From: JAJDAH01 sp964487605
Lineage (GTDB): Bacteria > Myxococcota_A > Polyangia > Polyangiales > Polyangiaceae
DNA: 64,000 nt
Direction of reading: 5' to 3'
Assembly: GCA_964487605.1 (NCBI GenBank)
Contig: CAZARU010000021.1
Location: 12,463-76,462 of the forward strand
The notes under the pieces were generated by a model. The model worked only from the letters and a program-made list of their open reading frames with translations. It was not told where the DNA came from and made no database searches. A program made the position numbers and the translations under genes. This document shows, in pieces, positions 43,781 to 52,848 of the stretch; positions within the stretch are counted from its first letter, which is position 1; each line of letters starts with the position of its first letter.

Positions 43781-44906
43781 CGGCGAGCGTGAACACCGAG
43801 CGCGCCTCGGCGGTCAGCCCCATGCGCTGCTGTGCGGGTCCGTCGGGCTGCCCCGCGGGCTTCAGACCGATGCCGATGGTGTCGGTGATCTCCGCGCTGG
43901 ACGGGAACGGCTTCGGCCCGATCTTCAGCGTGGCCTCGGACTGCACGGCGAACTCGACGATCTCGAGCGTCTGCCCGGGCGCCAGACCAGCGAGGTCGAT
44001 GCGGCGACCGACGGAGTAACGCTTGGTGCTGACGGTCATCGTCAGGGTGTCGCCCTCGACCGCCGTCACCTTGCAGAGCCGATAGGCCACCACGTCCGCG
44101 CCGCTGTGTTTCTCGCGGCTCGTCACCATCCAGTACGCTCCGCTCCCGACCGGTTCGGCAGGCGCGGCCACCGCCAGCGTCCCGACGGCCTCGACGGCCG
44201 ATCGAACGGCCTGATCGAGGCCCGGATCGGCGCCCTTGGCGAGCTCGTACGCGAGGCCCGTCGCTCCGCCCGCCGCGTTGACGGACCAGCTGACCTTCGT
44301 GCCGGCGAGCTTCTTGACGGCCCGGGCAATCTCGTCGGGGATGGCACCGGGCTGGGTCGGCGCGAGGCTGGCCGCGACCACCTTCGCGGTGACGAGAACC
44401 GGCGCGGGCGCCTCGGCGGAGGCCTCCTTCGGCTTCGCCGATTCGAGCGCGAGCGCGAAGTCCACGGTGGGCAGCGCAGACCTGGGTCCGGTCCGCAGCG
44501 ACAGCCTGAGGACGCCCTTGGCCTTCGAGCCCGGCGGCGGCTGAGCGACGATCGTCAACTTCGGATCGGTGCCGGTGCTGCCCACCTTCAGGGTCGGGAG
44601 GGAGCCCACGGCGGCTTCACGATCCGCCCGGGCAGCCGCGAGAACGCCGTCCGAGGGCGGACCGTCACCCTCCTCGTCCGAGGGCGCCGCCGACGCGACC
44701 GGGAGCACCTTCTTGAGGTTGGGATCGATGGCGATCTCGTCGGCGCGCGCGGCGTCCGTCTTCTCGGCCTTCGCCGGAGCCTTCTCTTTCTCGCAACCCG
44801 CGGCCAGCGGGAGCGCCACGAGAAGGGGAAGGAAGGTGGTCGCGGGGCGCCGGAGCGCGGTCCAGAGGTCCGCGGCGGCACGAGTGAGCGAGGCGGGCTG
44901 CGCCAT
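43767..44906 (-). CDS. Lipoprotein of unknown function, operon leader
   Basis: A 379-residue lipoprotein with lipobox LAAGC (Cys near residue 38), then a Lys/Ala/Pro-rich linker and a long domain rich in beta strands with repeated motifs such as VSWSVNAAGGATGLAYEL and TLTMTVSTKRYSVGRRID. I recognise no family. It starts a four-gene operon, and its last 14 bases overlap the YheT gene. ATG 44906. The upstream 141 bases are shared with the divergent TerB-like/mglA operon. The small acidic/Ala spacer after the Cys is typical of a tether through the periplasm. Confidence 0.6.
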   Translation of the reverse strand: MAQPASLTRAAADLWTALRRPATTFLPLLVALPLAAGCEKEKAPAKAEKTDAARADEIAIDPNLKKVLPVASAAPSDEEGDGPPSDGVLAAARADREAAVGSLPTLKVGSTGTDPKLTIVAQPPPGSKAKGVLRLSLRTGPRSALPTVDFALALESAKPKEASAEAPAPVLVTAKVVAASLAPTQPGAIPDEIARAVKKLAGTKVSWSVNAAGGATGLAYELAKGADPGLDQAVRSAVEAVGTLAVAAPAEPVGSGAYWMVTSREKHSGADVVAYRLCKVTAVEGDTLTMTVSTKRYSVGRRIDLAGLAPGQTLEIVEFAVQSEATLKIGPKPFPSSAEITDTIGIGLKPAGQPDGPAQQRMGLTAEARSVFTLAGAGP

Positions 44907-45047
44907 GGGATGCGTGATCTATTGCCGGGGCGCAACCGCGGCAAGGGCCCCTGCGGGCGAGCGGAAGGCGCCCGTTCGAGCCGAAATTGCTGGCCGCGCG
45001 CGCAGCGTCGCTCGACGCGCCCCGCGTGAGGTAGGCTCGGGGGCCTC

Positions 45048-45638
45048 ATGGCACTCGAACCGATCAATCTCGGTGACGTCGAGCGCGGCACGCTCAGGAG
45101 CGCCGTCCTGGCCGTCATCAGAAGTCACGCGGACGCCAAGCAGAGCGCGCTGCCCAGCACCAGCGCGCTCGAGCAAGGGGCGCGCGCCACGGTGAACGAC
45201 GCGGATACGCCCACGGACGCCTCGCGCCGGTTCCAGGCGATTCTGGAGATCGCCTACCTCGTGGCGTCGGCGGACGGCTTCGCGGCCGAGGAAGGCGAGG
45301 CGCTCGCCGACCTCCTCAATCAGGTGACGGGCGGCGCCATCGAGCTGGACGCTTTGAAGCTGCACTTCGCCGACCTCGAGGACGGTTGCGCGATGCTGGG
45401 CCGGCGCGAGCGTCTTCGCCGCACGGCTGCGGAGTTCGGTGAGACGCTGGACCGTTCTCAGACCATGGCGTTCGCCGCGCTCGTCGCGAGCGCCGACGGT
45501 GTCCTGGCCGACCCCGAGCTCGACGCGCTGAAGACGCTGGGGGAGGATCTCGGACTCGATGCCGCCGCGGTGGAAGCGGCCGTCGGCACGGTGGTCTCCC
45601 AGCTGCGCGAGCAGCTCGCCGCGGAGGCGAAGTCGTGA
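45048..45638 (+). CDS. TerB-like protein preceding mglA
   Basis: A 196-residue helical, acidic protein. Two copies of a LVASADG...E/D pattern (residues 71-77 and 145-151, the latter followed by ADPELDAL) mark the two halves typical of TerB-like domains, which often bind metal or protein partners. There is no signal peptide or membrane segment. The gene ends in GTGA, overlapping the mglA start by four bases, so the two proteins are probably made in step. In myxobacteria mglA is normally preceded by mglB (a roadblock-fold GAP); this protein is not a roadblock domain. It could be a partner or regulator of the GTPase; that is inference. ATG 45048. Confidence 0.75.
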   Translation: MALEPINLGDVERGTLRSAVLAVIRSHADAKQSALPSTSALEQGARATVNDADTPTDASRRFQAILEIAYLVASADGFAAEEGEALADLLNQVTGGAIELDALKLHFADLEDGCAMLGRRERLRRTAAEFGETLDRSQTMAFAALVASADGVLADPELDALKTLGEDLGLDAAAVEAAVGTVVSQLREQLAAEAKS

Positions 45639-46219
45639 GCTACATCAACCACCTGGCCAAGGAGATCAACTGCAAGATCGTCTATTACGGTCCGGGGCTC
45701 TGCGGAAAGACGACGAATCTCCAGTACATCTTCGAGAAGACCAATCCGCAGGCGAAGGGAAAGATGATCTCCCTGGCGACGGAGACCGAGCGGACGCTCT
45801 TCTTCGACTTCCTCCCCATCGACCTCGGGTCGGTCAAGGGGTTCAAGCTACGGTTCCACCTCTACACGGTGCCCGGCCAGGTCTTCTACGACGCGAGCCG
45901 CAAGCTCATCCTCCGGGGCGCGGACGGCGTGATCTTCGTCGCGGACTCCCAGGGGGAGCGCCTGGAAGCGAACCAGGAGAGCCTGGACAACCTCCGGGGA
46001 AACCTCACCGAGCACAACCTGGACCTCGATACGGTGCCGTACGTCATCCAGTACAACAAGGCCGACCTGCCCAACGCGATGAGCGCCGAGGAGCTCAGCG
46101 CGCTGCTGAACCCGCGGAAGGTGCCGGAGTTTGCCGCGAGCGCGCGGACGGGCACCAACGTGTTCGAGACGCTGAAGGCCCTGGCCAAGCAGGTCATGGG
46201 CAAGATGGCCCAGCGCTGA
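45635..46219 (+). CDS. mglA: MglA-family Ras-like GTPase
   Basis: A 194-residue small GTPase with the length and motifs of Myxococcus MglA, the polarity and motility switch. The P-loop is GPGLCGKTT (19-27), the switch region includes SLATETERTLFFDF, the G3 motif reads VPGQ (79-82, as in MglA in place of the usual DxxG), G4 is NKAD (141-144) and G5 is SAR (169-171). The protein lacks a lipidation tail and is cytosolic, cycling between poles in known systems. Start GTG 45635 overlaps the TerB-like gene (GTGA). Its stop is one base before that of the convergent ParB-fold gene. Whether it is the motility MglA or a paralogue (as SofG) cannot be told without the genome. Confidence 0.92.
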   Translation: MSYINHLAKEINCKIVYYGPGLCGKTTNLQYIFEKTNPQAKGKMISLATETERTLFFDFLPIDLGSVKGFKLRFHLYTVPGQVFYDASRKLILRGADGVIFVADSQGERLEANQESLDNLRGNLTEHNLDLDTVPYVIQYNKADLPNAMSAEELSALLNPRKVPEFAASARTGTNVFETLKALAKQVMGKMAQR

Positions 46220-46220
46220 G

Positions 46221-47198
46221 TCAGTCTTCGTCGGGCGCGCCGCCAGTGCGCGCAACGTCGTCGGTCTTGATCTTGCTCGCGTCCAGTCCGCGAGCACGCT
46301 TCGTCATGGTCGCCAGGAGTTCGTCGAAGCCTGGGAGCTGCCCCTTGATGAAGCGCAGCGGGTTGATGCGCGCCACGACGAACGTCTTGAGGTAGGGACT
46401 CGTCAGCCCCGCCTCCTTGAGGCGGCCCACGGCCTCGGTGACGGCGTCGTCGAGCGCGAGCACCAGGCTCGCGCGGCGCTCCCGCTCGATGGCCGCCGTG
46501 GGCAAGCGCGCGTCGATGAAGGCGTCCACCTTGCGCAGGGCCGAGTTGTACGCGCCACCGGAGAGCCGTGGACGCTTCTCGTAGGCGAAGCCCAGCGTGA
46601 CGAGCTGGGGTTCCTCGAACTCGAGCTGGTACTCGATCTCCTTCTGGTCGGAGAAACCGGCCAGGTCTCGGTACATGCGAACGACCTCGAGCGCGCGTTC
46701 GCGAAGGTTGTGCGCCTTCTCGATGTTCAGCGCGAGGATCTGGTAGGCGACCTCTCGCTCGGGAACCAGCAGGCCGATCACGGCATTCGCGCCGAGCTCC
46801 CTGAGCACCGTCAGGCGGTGGTTTCCGTTGGGCGTCTGGTAGGTGTCCCCGACGCGAACCACGATGAGGGGATCGAGGAAGCGTCGTGTCTTGTCCATGG
46901 CGACCGTGAGCTTGCGAACGTGGGCGTCCGACACGTCGCGCTGAAAGGGCGTGGGCCCCACCTTCTCGATGGGCAGCGCCACGAGCAACAGGACGTGTCC
47001 GCCGAGGGGCTCGCGGTAGTGAGCCAGCACCGCGCCGCCGTCCGACCGAACGGCGTCGGCGAGCCCGGCGAGATCGCCCTCGAGCGCCTCGACCGGCACG
47101 TCCGTTGCGCGGAGCCCCGTGGGCTCGATCTTCACTCCCCTGCGGCGCTTCGTTCCTGGCTTCTTGGGGCTCTTCGCGGTCTTCTTCTTGGCTGCCAC
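46221..47198 (-). CDS. ParB-fold (ParB/Srx) protein without ParA
   Basis: A 325-residue protein. A Lys-rich histone-like N-terminus (VAAKKKTAKSPKKPGTKRRR) precedes a region with ParB-like elements: LPIEKVGPTPFQRDVSDAHV, then PLIVVRV, then PNGNHRLTVLRELGA (in place of the GERR box) and NIEKAHNLRERALE. This is the ParB/sulfiredoxin fold, found in nucleases, CTP switches and other DNA-binding proteins. There is no helix-turn-helix typical of partition ParB visible and no parA nearby, so chromosome partition is unlikely. GTG 47198 is chosen because AGGAACG lies eight bases upstream. It ends one base from mglA on the opposite strand. Function uncertain. Confidence 0.6.
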   Translation of the reverse strand: MAAKKKTAKSPKKPGTKRRRGVKIEPTGLRATDVPVEALEGDLAGLADAVRSDGGAVLAHYREPLGGHVLLLVALPIEKVGPTPFQRDVSDAHVRKLTVAMDKTRRFLDPLIVVRVGDTYQTPNGNHRLTVLRELGANAVIGLLVPEREVAYQILALNIEKAHNLRERALEVVRMYRDLAGFSDQKEIEYQLEFEEPQLVTLGFAYEKRPRLSGGAYNSALRKVDAFIDARLPTAAIERERRASLVLALDDAVTEAVGRLKEAGLTSPYLKTFVVARINPLRFIKGQLPGFDELLATMTKRARGLDASKIKTDDVARTGGAPDED

Positions 47199-47218
47199 GG
47201 TCGCGTTCCTGGCACGGC

Positions 47219-48787
47219 TCACCTGCGGCGTCGACGCACCCGGACGAGCGCGAGGGCCGCGAGCGCCGCCAGCCCCGCAGCCGTCGTGTCGCGACCGGTC
47301 GCTGCGCACGCGCACCCCGACTCGGTCGCGGGCCGCGCGCTGCCCCGCGAGGGCGTGGAGGATCCGCCGGCGCCCGAGGCGCCGCCGCCCGTTCCACCGG
47401 CACCAGAAGCGCCCGTCCCGCCGATGCCCAGGCCGCCGTCGAGGAACACTCCAGCGTCGGGCGCGCAGAGCTCCGGCTTCACCGCGCACTCCTCGAGGCA
47501 GCTGCCGTCCTTGCACTCCAGGCCAGGGACGCACGTGATGACGTCGCACCCGGGCACGCAGGCGCCACCGGCGCAGACCTGGCCCGCGCCACACCCGGCG
47601 CCGCAGCCGTCGGATACACAGAGCCCGCCGCTGCATATCTGCCCGGCGCCGCAGCAGACGTTGGTACAGGAGATCTCGACGCACGTTCCGTCCTGGCAGG
47701 CAAAGCCCGGATCGCAGATCAGCGTGTCGCAGGGGTTCTTGACGCAGAGACCTTGAACGCAGACCCCGGTCTCGCCGGGCGGGCACGCAACCCCGAACTC
47801 GCCACTCGTCTCGCACTTCGGGAGACAGCCACCGCTCGCACCGCAACCGGTGCCGTCGGGGCAGTTGCACCCGAGCGTCAGAGCGAGATCGACGCGCGCG
47901 ACCTCGGTCATCGCCTGGCCGAGCGCCACTGAGGCCGGCTGGGTCTGCGTCTGGTACCCGCCGGCGTCCGCCGCGATCGTGTACGCGCCGTCGGCGAGGC
48001 CCGCAAAGAAGTAGAACCCGAGCGGACCGGTGAGGAACGTGTCGGTGAGGCCCGCCCCCGTGAGCGTGACCGTGGCTTCGAACTTGGGATCGCCGCTCGC
48101 GGCGTCCGTGACGCGTCCCCACACGATGCTCTTCGGGGCGAGAGGAACCTGGGTTCCCTGGTGCTCCACCCACACGTCGCGAACGTACCGCTGGACCGCC
48201 GCCTGGTCCTCGTGGATGAGCACGATCTGGTTGATGCCCGGTCGCAAGAGGGCGTTCGGCGAGCCCATGTTCGCGATGTCGATGCGCCGTGCGGGATCAC
48301 CCAGGTTCTGGTATCCGAGGATCGTCATGCTCGCCATGGCCTGGACGCCATCGTCCACCGCGCCGACGTGGATCTGGTACTGGTCGCAGAACTTCTCCTT
48401 GGGCACGTAGAGCAGGGCGAGCGCCCATCCGAAGTACGCCTGCGTCCACTGGCTGAGGTCGCTCGACTCGTCACGGGTGAAGGTGGGTTGCAACGTGACG
48501 TTGCCCGACTGCGCCAGGATGTAGCTGACCAGGTTGTCCCACGCCTGCGCCGTGGGAAGCACCGCGGGGTTCTCCTGCAGGCCGAAGCCCCCAGACGGCT
48601 CGTAGTAGTACGTGTCCGGATCGCCGAACGACGTCACCGGGTGCGCCGCTCCCACGGTGGGCACCTTCGTGTAGTCGAAGTACGACCACCACCCGATGAG
48701 CACGGGATCGGTGGGCTGGGCGAGGGCCGGGGTCGCTACCAACGTCGCGACGGCGACGAGCGAAGCGAAGAGCCGCGTCCGAGGCAT
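47219..48787 (-). CDS. MYXO-CTERM surface protein, Cys-rich
   Basis: A 522-residue exported protein: signal peptide (TPALAQP), an N-terminal domain of about 200 residues containing WSYFDYTKV, a carboxypeptidase-regulatory-like strand-rich module near residue 230 (GRVTDAASGDPKFEATV), then a long series of short Cys motifs (CCGAGQICSGGLC type) and a tether. The C-terminus is a textbook MYXO-CTERM signal: SGCACAATG, hydrophobic segment LAALAALALV, then RVRRRRR. It is sorted to the cell surface in myxobacteria. ATG 48787. Possible adhesin. The ParB-fold gene follows 20 bases downstream on the same strand, but the functions appear unrelated. Confidence 0.75.
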   Translation of the reverse strand: MPRTRLFASLVAVATLVATPALAQPTDPVLIGWWSYFDYTKVPTVGAAHPVTSFGDPDTYYYEPSGGFGLQENPAVLPTAQAWDNLVSYILAQSGNVTLQPTFTRDESSDLSQWTQAYFGWALALLYVPKEKFCDQYQIHVGAVDDGVQAMASMTILGYQNLGDPARRIDIANMGSPNALLRPGINQIVLIHEDQAAVQRYVRDVWVEHQGTQVPLAPKSIVWGRVTDAASGDPKFEATVTLTGAGLTDTFLTGPLGFYFFAGLADGAYTIAADAGGYQTQTQPASVALGQAMTEVARVDLALTLGCNCPDGTGCGASGGCLPKCETSGEFGVACPPGETGVCVQGLCVKNPCDTLICDPGFACQDGTCVEISCTNVCCGAGQICSGGLCVSDGCGAGCGAGQVCAGGACVPGCDVITCVPGLECKDGSCLEECAVKPELCAPDAGVFLDGGLGIGGTGASGAGGTGGGASGAGGSSTPSRGSARPATESGCACAATGRDTTAAGLAALAALALVRVRRRRR

Positions 48788-48847
48788 GCGCCGAGACTAG
48801 TCCACTCCGGAGGCCGAGCCCAGGGCGCGCGGTGGCGACCCGCGAGT

Positions 48848-49459
48848 TCAGTCCGCACCCGCGGGAGGCCCTCGCAGCCGGCGCAGGCGTCGGTAGAGCG
48901 TCTTGCGATCGACGCGGAGGATTTTCGCCGCCTGCTGCTTATTTCCACCGACCGCGGCGAGCACGGCGAGCACGTGCTCGCTCTCGACGACGTGAAGCGG
49001 CAACAGCCGTGGCTCGGCGCTGGCGGCTCGGAGCGGCGGGCGACGCGCACGACGAAGGGCCTGCAGGGCGTCGGGCAGGGACACCGGAAGCGTCAGGAAG
49101 TCGGCCACTCCGGCGCGCAGCGCGCGTAGCAGGGCGTTCACCGAAGGACGCGCGCTCGCGGCGACGAGGGCGGGCGCCGACGGGAGCCCGCGAATGGCCT
49201 CGAGCTCCCGGAAGCCCGCATCGTCCGCCGAATCGTCGACCTGCACGATCGCGAGATCCACTTCCGGGGCACGCTCCGGCATGAACGCCTCCCTCGAGAC
49301 GCGGTGTCCGAGGCGCGCTAGCCCCGACGCGAGCTCGGACAATGCTGGATGGTTCCCGCGTACGACGATGCGTCGCGCGCTATCGGAGTCGTTCGTCACG
49401 CTGCACGCCGGCCTCGCTCCCTCGCCTCGGGAATCCTCCACACGGACATGGCCGAACAC
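48848..49459 (-). CDS. Receiver-like regulator with Fis-type helix-turn-helix
   Basis: A 203-residue protein: a degenerate receiver-like domain (about residues 28-140; VVRGNHPALSELASGL at the start) and a C-terminal Fis/NtrC-type helix-turn-helix (LAVLAAVGGNKQQAAKILRVDRKTLYRRLRRL). The usual Asp/Lys phosphorylation residues are not clearly preserved. The ATPase of NtrC-type activators is missing, so it resembles short NtrC-like regulators such as PilR-derived or ActR/PrrA-type proteins. Start is GTG 49459; GTG 49399 is a shorter option. It sits alone between the MYXO-CTERM and CAP-domain genes, both on the same strand. Confidence 0.7.
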   Translation of the reverse strand: MFGHVRVEDSRGEGARPACSVTNDSDSARRIVVRGNHPALSELASGLARLGHRVSREAFMPERAPEVDLAIVQVDDSADDAGFRELEAIRGLPSAPALVAASARPSVNALLRALRAGVADFLTLPVSLPDALQALRRARRPPLRAASAEPRLLPLHVVESEHVLAVLAAVGGNKQQAAKILRVDRKTLYRRLRRLRGPPAGAD

Positions 49460-49538
49460 TTGCCGGTCGCTCCCGTCGACGTCAACGAGCCCCGGGGCGA
49501 AACGCCACGGGGACGGCGGCTCGCTGCGCGGGCGACCT

Positions 49539-50462
49539 TCAGGGCTTGAGCGCCGCCGGGTCCGCCTCTTCCGCGAACCACACGCACGCGTGACTGTCGA
49601 CGATCCCCGCGCCCATGGACCGGAACTTTCGTTGGCGCCACTGGCCGCGGTTGAGGATCACGTCGTGGTGCGGTGGGCTGCTCTTCCAGAGGTCTAGCGC
49701 TCGACTCGCATCGAGCGGCAGTCCCGTGGTCACGCCGGGTTGGCCGATCGAGATCTCGTAACCGGTCACGTCGAGCCCCGCGATCTCCTGGGGCTTCTTC
49801 CACATGCACGCCGACTGCGCGTGGTCCGCGGTGTAGCAACAGGGAGTCCATGAACCCCTGTCGCTCCAGCTGTGCCCGTTGCACTGCGGCGGCATGGGGT
49901 TGGTGGGGAGATCACGGGCATGGGTCTCGGCCACCAGGGTGAGCGACGGCGAGATCGGCAGCTTGGGAAGTCCGTTCTCGGCGCGGTGACGGTTGATCGC
50001 GTCGGCGAGGTCGCGGGCACGCGGAGAGATGGTCGGCGCGCCGGTGCCTGGTGGAGGCTCGGGCGAAGGCGGCACCTGGCTCGACGCCGGAGCCGCGCCG
50101 GGCGCCGAGGGCATCGCCCAGGGAAACCAGGATGAAGGGATCGAAGTGGGCATGGGGAATGGGGAGGGCGGGGGCGTCGGCGCCGCTTCGCCCTTGCCAC
50201 CGGGCGGGCTCGGCGACTGCGGGCCCGTGCCGAGCACCTGCCCGAGCCAGCCCGCCCAGGCGCGCACGGGATCCACGGACGGCGCAGGCGGCGGCGCGGG
50301 TGCGGGCGGCACCGCCGCGGTCGGAGCAGGAGGAGGCGGCGCGTACTGCGGCGCGTACTGCGGAGGTGGCGGCTGCGCGTGCCGGGGTCCGTCGGACGAG
50401 CGCTCGCAGGACAGGGCGGAAGGGACCGCTAGGAGGACCAGGAGGTGAGGGACACGTGCCAT
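49539..50462 (-). CDS. CAP/SCP-domain lipoprotein
   Basis: A 307-residue lipoprotein with lipobox LSC (Cys near residue 19). A very Pro-rich linker (about residues 30-150, with QYAP repeats) acts as a stiff spacer. The C-terminal 150 residues are a CAP/SCP/PR1 domain: INRHRAENGLPKL, ETHARDL, then CNGHSWSD and WKSSPPHHDVILNR with the His/Glu type cleft. Several Cys suggest disulfides. These domains bind sterols, glycans or act as proteases in some species; function here is open. ATG 50462. The Pro-rich linker matches others used by myxobacterial surface lipoproteins. Confidence 0.75.
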   Translation of the reverse strand: MARVPHLLVLLAVPSALSCERSSDGPRHAQPPPPQYAPQYAPPPPAPTAAVPPAPAPPPAPSVDPVRAWAGWLGQVLGTGPQSPSPPGGKGEAAPTPPPSPFPMPTSIPSSWFPWAMPSAPGAAPASSQVPPSPEPPPGTGAPTISPRARDLADAINRHRAENGLPKLPISPSLTLVAETHARDLPTNPMPPQCNGHSWSDRGSWTPCCYTADHAQSACMWKKPQEIAGLDVTGYEISIGQPGVTTGLPLDASRALDLWKSSPPHHDVILNRGQWRQRKFRSMGAGIVDSHACVWFAEEADPAALKP

Positions 50463-50544
50463 GGGGCGGAGCTTACACCCAGCCGTCGGCTCCCGACGCT
50501 CACCGAGCGTCCGACGGACGAACGCCCGAACGGACGACGCGGGA

Positions 50545-52848
50545 TCAGGGGGTCTCGACGAACGTATCCCCGGCGCAGGCCATGAAGAGCGTGGCGCCGC
50601 TCTCCGCGCGCCCTTCACCGACGAACCGCAGCTTCCTGTCGCACTTGCCGGCCAGCGCACGCTGGGCGGTCTCCTCGGCAGTGCCCGCTCTCGAGGTGAC
50701 TCCGGGATCGACGTAGCACCAGCCGTCGATCCCGGGCCCGGGGGTCGGCTCCGCGCGACACGCCGCCTGGGCGGCAGGGTCGAGTACGCCGCCGACGCCG
50801 GTCCCTGCTGGCGTGATCTCGCAAGCGCAGAACTCCGTGCAGGAGCGCCCCGTATCGCCCCCGCAGCGCTCGTTCTTCACGAGGCGGCGCGCCACCACGG
50901 GCGCGACCTGGTCGCTCACTGGACGGCGCGCGACGCCGGTGCAGGTGCAGGCTTCCCCGGGTTCGAGCACTCGCGCCTCGACGATGGCGCACGGAACGTC
51001 ACCGTCGGCCGCGACGTCGAGCGGACGCGGAAGGCATCGGTCGAGCAGCGCGTCGCGGAGTCTGTCGGCCACGGCGCGCATCGCGGGCCGATACCCGTAG
51101 TCGTCGGCATCGCGATCGTGAACGTTGCGCGCACAGATCGACGCCACGATGGCCTGGTCGCCCACCCCACGCAGCACCTCGAGATGACGAGTGCCGGGGT
51201 ACGCCTTGGCGAAGTGCTGGACCGATCCGTAGGCCCCCGTGGCAGGGTCCTGACACAACGGCTTGCGTTCGTCCGCGACCCTCTGTGCGCCTCCGCTGCA
51301 GTCGCAGCTCGCCGACGTCGCGGCACAGTCGTAGGGCCTCTCGACGGGGAAGATGCACGCGTACTGCAGGTCGTCGCCCCGAGCCACGTTCCACTCGTGG
51401 CCGTTCGCGACGCCCGTGACCGGCGAGGGAGCCGTGGACGGCTGCAACGCCCCACCCGCCGGAGAAGCCCCCGACCGCTCGGGCACCGACTCGATCATCA
51501 GCGGATCGGACGGAGGCGCGCCCGTGCGGGAATTCCCGAGAACCACGCTCCACTGGCCGCGTTCCTCGAGCTCGGCCGCGGTGAGGTACACGAGATCGCG
51601 GTCGGTGGTCGCCTCGGGCTTCGCGAGATCCTGCCAGGGCACGCCGACGATGCCCGCGAGAAACACGAGCCCAAAGCTCGGATCGCGCGCCCGGGAGAAC
51701 ATCGGGTTCGGGACGAGCGTTCCGTCCCGCCGCGGCACCATCGAACTGGTCAGCCCGCGCACGTAGCGATCGGTCGCGTGGAGGAAGTCGATGCCGAAGC
51801 GCCGCTTCTGCTCGAAGCACCGGAGGTTCAGCGGGTCCTCGCTCGGAACGAGGGGCCCCTTGGAGCACTCCGCATCGACGGCGTCGGCGGCGCAGCCGTT
51901 CGGCACGGGCAGCCCGCACGGACGGCAGCACGGATCGCTCGGGCCGCTGGAGCAGGCTGCGCTCGCGCGAGGCAGCGCGATGCCGCGGCTCTGGGTGGTG
52001 ACCCACCCCTGGCCTCCATCCGCGACGGAGCAGTCGTTCTCGTCCGACAGCATCACGATGGCCACGAGCGAGTCGGGCCGGAGGAAGGCCGCGCGCTGAG
52101 CCAGGATCTCCTCGTCGATTCCCTCCGCGAAGGCACACGCGCTCTGGGTGTCATTCGGTCCACACGGCCCCCGGACGATGCGAGCAGGCGGCTCGGGATC
52201 GACGAGGAACCGATACCAGCTCTCGAGCGTCGCCTCGAAGCCGCAGCCCTCCTGCCCGGCGCCCGTCACGAGGCTCCGGAACGAGTCCGTCAGGGAGTCC
52301 ACCGTGCCACCCGTGCCAGGAGCCCACTCGAGGAACGGGAGCCCGCCGGGCGTCGAAGACTGCGTCCCGTCCCCCTGGCGCGTGACGAGGTGCGCGCGAT
52401 CGTCCATCGTCGAGTGGAACGCTGGACCCGCCGGTGTGCACACGTCACCGCCCTGACCGCCGAGGCTCGACGTGATGACACCGACGTGCAGGTCGCGCAC
52501 CGGTGGAAACTCGCGCTGCCCGACCGGACAAGGGGCGTCGTGACCGGAAACCCGGTGGACCTCCGTCACGCGCCCGGTCGCGTCGAGCACCATGCAGGGC
52601 GGATTGACGAGCCGCTCGAGCAGGTCGGGGACCGCGCTCCCGAGGATCTGCTGCTTGTCGGCCATCGACGCGGAGTTGTCCACCACGAAGAGCAAGTCGA
52701 TCTTCTCCACGGAGCGCTGCACCAGGTCGTCGACGAACACGTTGCTGGTCGCCGGAGACAGGGGCGAGACGGGTCGGTCCAGGCAACCGGTCAGGGGGAT
52801 CGGAGTCACGAGGAGAGCGAACGCTGTTCGCCCGGCGAGTCGTCGCAT
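50545..52848 (-). CDS. Large VWA-domain lipoprotein, paralogue 2
   Basis: A 767-residue lipoprotein (lipobox LTGC) homologous along its length to the one at 14176-16044. The metal-binding DxSxS is DNSASM. Shared blocks: SSLGG, GCGFEATLESWYRFL, LRPDSL, DENDCS, CFEQKRRFG, VLRGVG, VASICARN. Its C-terminus extends about 145 residues beyond that of the paralogue and adds many Cys (CTCTG, CTEFCACE) and a GAT-type tail. ATG 52848. The gene is on the minus strand 111 bases downstream of an outer-membrane protein gene. The two paralogues are 34 kb apart with no mobile element between them, so an old duplication is implied. Confidence 0.75.
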   Translation of the reverse strand: MRRLAGRTAFALLVTPIPLTGCLDRPVSPLSPATSNVFVDDLVQRSVEKIDLLFVVDNSASMADKQQILGSAVPDLLERLVNPPCMVLDATGRVTEVHRVSGHDAPCPVGQREFPPVRDLHVGVITSSLGGQGGDVCTPAGPAFHSTMDDRAHLVTRQGDGTQSSTPGGLPFLEWAPGTGGTVDSLTDSFRSLVTGAGQEGCGFEATLESWYRFLVDPEPPARIVRGPCGPNDTQSACAFAEGIDEEILAQRAAFLRPDSLVAIVMLSDENDCSVADGGQGWVTTQSRGIALPRASAACSSGPSDPCCRPCGLPVPNGCAADAVDAECSKGPLVPSEDPLNLRCFEQKRRFGIDFLHATDRYVRGLTSSMVPRRDGTLVPNPMFSRARDPSFGLVFLAGIVGVPWQDLAKPEATTDRDLVYLTAAELEERGQWSVVLGNSRTGAPPSDPLMIESVPERSGASPAGGALQPSTAPSPVTGVANGHEWNVARGDDLQYACIFPVERPYDCAATSASCDCSGGAQRVADERKPLCQDPATGAYGSVQHFAKAYPGTRHLEVLRGVGDQAIVASICARNVHDRDADDYGYRPAMRAVADRLRDALLDRCLPRPLDVAADGDVPCAIVEARVLEPGEACTCTGVARRPVSDQVAPVVARRLVKNERCGGDTGRSCTEFCACEITPAGTGVGGVLDPAAQAACRAEPTPGPGIDGWCYVDPGVTSRAGTAEETAQRALAGKCDRKLRFVGEGRAESGATLFMACAGDTFVETP

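Noticed and set aside
44907..45047. Minus-strand promoter with TTGCCG and a weak -10 before the lipoprotein gene
   Set aside because: Matches are poor in both boxes and the leader would be only about ten bases; not supported.
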